From contig SCTL01000621.1 of assembly GCA_004297495.1 (NCBI GenBank), positions 1-9,321 on the forward strand: a stretch of DNA of 9,321 bases, in the 5' to 3' direction. Below, piece by piece: positions 6,320 through 9,321 of this stretch. The translations under genes and the position numbers were made by a program. Every line of letters starts with the position of its first letter. The stretch's first letter is position 1. Under the pieces are notes generated by a model. It saw only the letters and a program-made list of their open reading frames with translations, did no database searches and was not told the origin of the DNA. Origin of the DNA: Verrucomicrobiota bacterium (GTDB lineage Bacteria; Verrucomicrobiota; Verrucomicrobiia; Limisphaerales; JADLHS01).

Positions 6320-7819
6320 ATGACGAACACACTTGAATCCTGTCCCTTTTACATCGGTGGTGAATGGCTTCAGCCAAAGATCGCCGGCACGCCGGTATTC
6401 AATCCATCCATCGGCGAAGTTATCGCCGAATGTCCCGTCGGCACGGCGGCGGACGTGAACGCCGCTGTCGAGGCCGCGCACGCTGCGTTTCCGGCATGGA
6501 TGGAAACGCCGCCGGTCGAACGCGCGCGGATTCTCGGCCGCTTCAAGATGTTGATGGAGGATAATTTTGAGGACATCGTGCGGTGCAACACGCGCGAGCA
6601 TGGCAAAACGCTCGTCGAATCGCGCGGCGACGTGAAGCGCGGCATGGAAGTCGTGGAGTTCGCGCTCGGCGTGCCGTCGCTGATGATGGGCGAGGTGCTG
6701 GAGAACATCGCGCGCGGGATTGATTGCGAGGCGATTCGCCAGCCGCTCGGCGTGTGTGTCGGCATCACGCCGTTCAATTTTCCCGCGATGGTGCCGCTGT
6801 GGATGTATCCCATCGCGATCGCGTGCGGCAACACGTACGTCCTCAAACCCAGCGAGAAAGTTCCGCTCACCGCCATCAAGATCGCGAAGTTGCTGGAGAA
6901 GGCAGGCCTGCCGAAAGGCGTGTTGAACATCGTTCACGGCGGACGCGAAGTTGTGGACGCGCTGCTCACGCATCCGAAGGTCAAGGCGATTTCGTTTGTC
7001 GGCTCGACGCCGATTGCGCGCTACATCTACGAAACCGGCACGAAGCATGGCAAACGTGTCCAGTCCAACGGCGGCGCGAAGAATTACGTGATCCTCATGC
7101 CCGACGCGGACGTGGAGAATTCCACACGCGGCGTCATCGAAGCCGCATTCGGTTGCGCAGGCGAGCGTTGCATGGCGGGTTCAACGGCAGTGGTCGTCGG
7201 CGGTGCGGAGAAATCCGTTTTACCCACGCTCATTGAAGCCACGAAGCGAATCAAAGTCGGCCCGACTGATCGCGAGAAACAACCTGACATGGGCGCGGTC
7301 ATCACGAGCCAGCATCGCGATCGCGTGTTGCAGTTGATCGAAGCGGGCGTGAAGGAAGGCGCGAAGATTCCCGCCGATGGCCGCGGCGTGAAAGTCAGCG
7401 ACGCGCCAAATGGCTTTTACGTCGGCGCGACGATTCTCGACCAGGTGCAAACCGGCATGACGGTCGCGAAGGAGGAAATCTTCGGTCCGGTGCTGAACGT
7501 CATGCACATGGAGGATTTGGACGCGGCCATCGAACTGGCGAACAAATCATTTTACGGCAACGGCGCTTCGATCTTCACCCGCAACGGCAAAGCGGCGCGC
7601 GAGTTCAAGCATCGCGTCAACTGCGGCATGGTCGGGATCAACATCGGTGTGCCGGCTTCGATGGCGTGGTTTCCGTTCAACGGCTGGAACGACTCATTCT
7701 TCGGCGATCTGCACATGCAGGGCAGGGAAGGCGTGCAGTTCTTCACGCAGCAGAAAGTCACGACGAGCCGCTGGTTCAGTTACGGCGAAGGTGACATCTG
7801 GCATACTGAGAAGAAATAA
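6320..7819 (+). CDS. mmsA: Methylmalonate-semialdehyde dehydrogenase (CoA-acylating)
   Basis: A 499-residue aldehyde dehydrogenase-superfamily protein of the MmsA/IolA branch. Evidence: PFNFPAMVPLWMYPIAIACG (residues 151-170, Asn153 of the oxyanion hole), the NAD-binding LKPSEK (Lys176), and FGCAGERCMAGS with catalytic Cys284. The general-base glutamate motif ELGGK of ordinary ALDHs is replaced by SNGGAKNYVILMPDAD (249-264), and SRGDVKRGMEVVEFA (101-115) is an MmsA hallmark. Role: NAD- and CoA-dependent oxidation of methylmalonate semialdehyde to propionyl-CoA plus CO2 (and malonate semialdehyde to acetyl-CoA). This end product is the PrpC substrate, and the gene starts 23 bp after prpC. The most common MmsA motif has Q where this has E (GERC). 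The upstream gap is AT-rich and the nearest GGA (6301-6303) is too far for a good ribosome site. Confidence 0.94.
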   Translation: MTNTLESCPFYIGGEWLQPKIAGTPVFNPSIGEVIAECPVGTAADVNAAVEAAHAAFPAWMETPPVERARILGRFKMLMEDNFEDIVRCNTREHGKTLVESRGDVKRGMEVVEFALGVPSLMMGEVLENIARGIDCEAIRQPLGVCVGITPFNFPAMVPLWMYPIAIACGNTYVLKPSEKVPLTAIKIAKLLEKAGLPKGVLNIVHGGREVVDALLTHPKVKAISFVGSTPIARYIYETGTKHGKRVQSNGGAKNYVILMPDADVENSTRGVIEAAFGCAGERCMAGSTAVVVGGAEKSVLPTLIEATKRIKVGPTDREKQPDMGAVITSQHRDRVLQLIEAGVKEGAKIPADGRGVKVSDAPNGFYVGATILDQVQTGMTVAKEEIFGPVLNVMHMEDLDAAIELANKSFYGNGASIFTRNGKAAREFKHRVNCGMVGINIGVPASMAWFPFNGWNDSFFGDLHMQGREGVQFFTQQKVTTSRWFSYGEGDIWHTEKK

Positions 7820-7828
7820 TTTCTCGTC

Positions 7829-8830
7829 TCAAAGTTCCAGCGCCATCTGCTCATGCCAGCCGGGCGCGACGGCGTTGTGACCCAGACTGCGAAGCGTGTG
7901 GGCAAACTCACGCGCGAAGCCGTGAACGGTGTAAATCTTTTTTGGCTGCACCAGCGTGACCATTTCCAGCAACTCGTCGTAATCCGCATGATCGCTGACG
8001 GGAAATGCGGCGTCGGCGCGGTTCTGGAAGCGGCAACTTGCATCCATCGCCCAGCCGCTCAAGACGGCGAGGCGGGCCTTGCCGAGTTTGGCTCGCAAGT
8101 TCTGCGTCGTCGCGCCGGGCGGCCAGATCAGGATTTTTCCGCGCGTGTTCCCGGCATCGAACTCCTCGTGTGCGGGAAAGCTTTGGCCGAGTTGCTCGTA
8201 AATCTTCGTCAGCTTGAAAGCTTGTTCATACAGCATGACTGGCAGTCGAGCGGCGTTGAGTGCGCGCAAAACTTCCTGGGTCTTGCCAAGTGAGTAAGCG
8301 AGCAGCACGGGTGTTTCATCGTGTTCAAGTGTTTCACGGCAGAAACGGATGACTTGCTCGAAGGTCACATCGCCGCGCGGGAAACGATACTTCGGCAGAC
8401 CGAACGTGGTTTCCATGATCAGAATGTCCGCGCCGCGCGGTTCGCACATCTCGGCGGCGAGACCGCGGCGCAATTTGAAATCGCCGGTGTAGAGCAGGCT
8501 GCCGCCCACGGCTTCGACGAGCGCCATGGCGCTGCCTAGAATGTGTCCAGCGGGCAGCAGCGTGATGCGGAAGGGGATTTTGCCTTGGTGAAATTCCACC
8601 GGATGACCGAAGCGCAGGGTGTGCTCGATGCGCGAGCCACGGATGCGCGCTTGCATTAACCTAGCGGTCGGTTCGGTGAGGATGACTTCGCGATGCGCGG
8701 CGATGTGGTCCGAGTGCGCATGGCTGACAAAGACCAGTTCGTCGCCAGTTTTCGGCTCGCGGGGATCGAGCCACAGCCCGAGATCGGGCAAATGAATTCC
8801 TGCGCGGCGAAATTCGAGGGCAATCGGCAC
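7829..8830 (-). CDS. MBL-fold exonuclease, DNA-ligase-associated / CPSF-like type
   Basis: A 333-residue metallo-beta-lactamase-fold protein from the GTG at 8830. Metal ligands are visible: SHAHSDH (His37, His39, Asp41, His42), PAGHILGSA (His96), YTGDFK (Asp117), SDHADYDEL (His281) and TVHGF (His303). METTFGLPKYRFP and LLAYSLGKTQEVLRAL, plus LSGWAMD, match my memory of the ligase-associated exonuclease family (TIGR04122) rather than a beta-lactamase or glyoxalase. Expected role: zinc-dependent nuclease in DNA repair, or RNA 3' processing if CPSF-like; the substrate cannot be read from sequence. The frame extends to a TTG at 8863, adding 11 residues with no family resemblance, so the start is uncertain. 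It converges on mmsA with 9 bp between stop codons and is divergent from the TPR gene. No ligase or helicase partner is visible here. Confidence 0.82.
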   Translation of the reverse strand: MPIALEFRRAGIHLPDLGLWLDPREPKTGDELVFVSHAHSDHIAAHREVILTEPTARLMQARIRGSRIEHTLRFGHPVEFHQGKIPFRITLLPAGHILGSAMALVEAVGGSLLYTGDFKLRRGLAAEMCEPRGADILIMETTFGLPKYRFPRGDVTFEQVIRFCRETLEHDETPVLLAYSLGKTQEVLRALNAARLPVMLYEQAFKLTKIYEQLGQSFPAHEEFDAGNTRGKILIWPPGATTQNLRAKLGKARLAVLSGWAMDASCRFQNRADAAFPVSDHADYDELLEMVTLVQPKKIYTVHGFAREFAHTLRSLGHNAVAPGWHEQMALEL

Positions 8831-8863
8831 AAGGCAGCCTAGGCGACTTCCCCATGCAGTCAA

Positions 8864-8943
8864 ACGCGGCTTGCCAAACCTGGCTTCAGGTCACCGGCGC
8901 AAATTCGATTGCCTTTTCGTCGCCGGTTTGAACAGATTTGAGT
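8864..8943. other. Divergent intergenic region between the MBL nuclease and TPR genes
   Basis: At least 80 bp between oppositely directed starts should hold both promoters. No convincing -35/-10 pair is seen. A 7-bp dyad, ACCGGCG (8893-8899) and CGCCGGT (8921-8927), flanks a 21-bp AT-richer core and could be a regulator site or chance. Confidence 0.3.
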
Positions 8944-9321
8944 ATGGCTGAAAAGAACGCGATGGCGATTCCCCGGGATGTGCGGATGATTTACACCAAG
9001 GGAACGGAGGCGGTGCAGCGCGAGAACTATGATTACGCGATTGATTTGCTGAACCAAGTGCTGGCGCGCGAGCCGGGCTTCATTGATTGCCGCAAGGCGC
9101 TACGCCGGGCGCAACTGGGCCGGGCGGAGAGCAAGGGCGGCGGGTTTTTCAAAAAAATGATCAGCGGCGCGGGGTCGGCACCGACGATCGGGCGGGCGCA
9201 ACTCGCCTTGCGCAATGGCAACGCCGCCGAGGCGCTCATGCTGGCGGAGACGGTGTTGAATTCCGACCCCGGTAGTTCCGGCGCCCACAAGATTGTGGTG
9301 GAAGCGTCGCGGGTCCTGGAG
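8944..9321 (+). CDS. Tetratricopeptide-repeat protein (3'-truncated by window)
   Basis: An open frame of 126 codons running off the window end with no stop. The protein begins MAEKNAMAIPRDVRMIYTKG. Residues about 14-47 form a TPR-like helical pair (YTKGTEAVQRENYDYAIDLL then NQVLAREPGFIDCRKALRRA), followed by a glycine-rich linker with GGGFFKKM and a second TPR-like unit (IGRAQLALRNGNAAEALMLA, then ETVLNSDPGSSGAHKI). The A/G...Y/L...A...DP spacing is typical TPR. No signal peptide is seen at the start, so this part looks cytoplasmic, but a later membrane segment cannot be excluded. An in-frame ATG at 8962 is an alternative start; GAG just before 8944 is too close for a good ribosome site. TPR proteins are scaffolds, and no specific partner can be named. 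Confidence 0.72.
   Translation, partial: MAEKNAMAIPRDVRMIYTKGTEAVQRENYDYAIDLLNQVLAREPGFIDCRKALRRAQLGRAESKGGGFFKKMISGAGSAPTIGRAQLALRNGNAAEALMLAETVLNSDPGSSGAHKIVVEASRVLE

Noticed and set aside
7808..7825. Bidirectional terminator between mmsA and the MBL gene (GAGAA...TTCTC)
   Set aside because: The stem is only 5 bp and AU-rich with an 8-nt loop; too weak to call, although termination is expected near here.

Overview
The window looks like chromosome from a GC-rich bacterium, most likely Verrucomicrobiota (Pedosphaera/Limisphaerales-like). That is an inference from three things: small palindromic repeats of a type I associate with those genomes, weak or absent Shine-Dalgarno signals on several genes, and the gene content. 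No rRNA, tRNA, CRISPR array or transposase gene is visible.

Positions 1-7819 are a run of genes on the + strand that reads as one catabolic block. It begins with the 3' part of a PreT-type flavin oxidoreductase (cut by the window edge), then PreA (dihydropyrimidine dehydrogenase catalytic subunit), a small type II toxin-antitoxin pair, PrpD (2-methylcitrate dehydratase), PrpB (methylisocitrate lyase), PrpC (2-methylcitrate/citrate synthase) and MmsA (methylmalonate-semialdehyde dehydrogenase). The chemistry joins up: PreTA starts reductive thymine/uracil breakdown; thymine (and valine) breakdown leads to methylmalonate semialdehyde; MmsA turns this into propionyl-CoA; PrpC, PrpD and PrpB run the methylcitrate cycle to pyruvate and succinate. 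The middle steps (dihydropyrimidinase, beta-ureidopropionase, aminotransferase) and the hydratase/aconitase step are not in the window.

Three insertions interrupt this block. A pair of inverted REP-like palindromes (634-797) lies between preT and preA. The toxin-antitoxin pair (2170-2687) lies between preA and prpD. A different paired palindromic repeat (5098-5161) lies between prpB and prpC and supplies the prpB stop codon.

Positions 7829-8830 (or to 8863) hold a convergent gene on the - strand for an MBL-fold nuclease of the DNA-ligase-associated exonuclease type. Diverging from it at 8944, and running off the window, is the start of a TPR-repeat protein gene.
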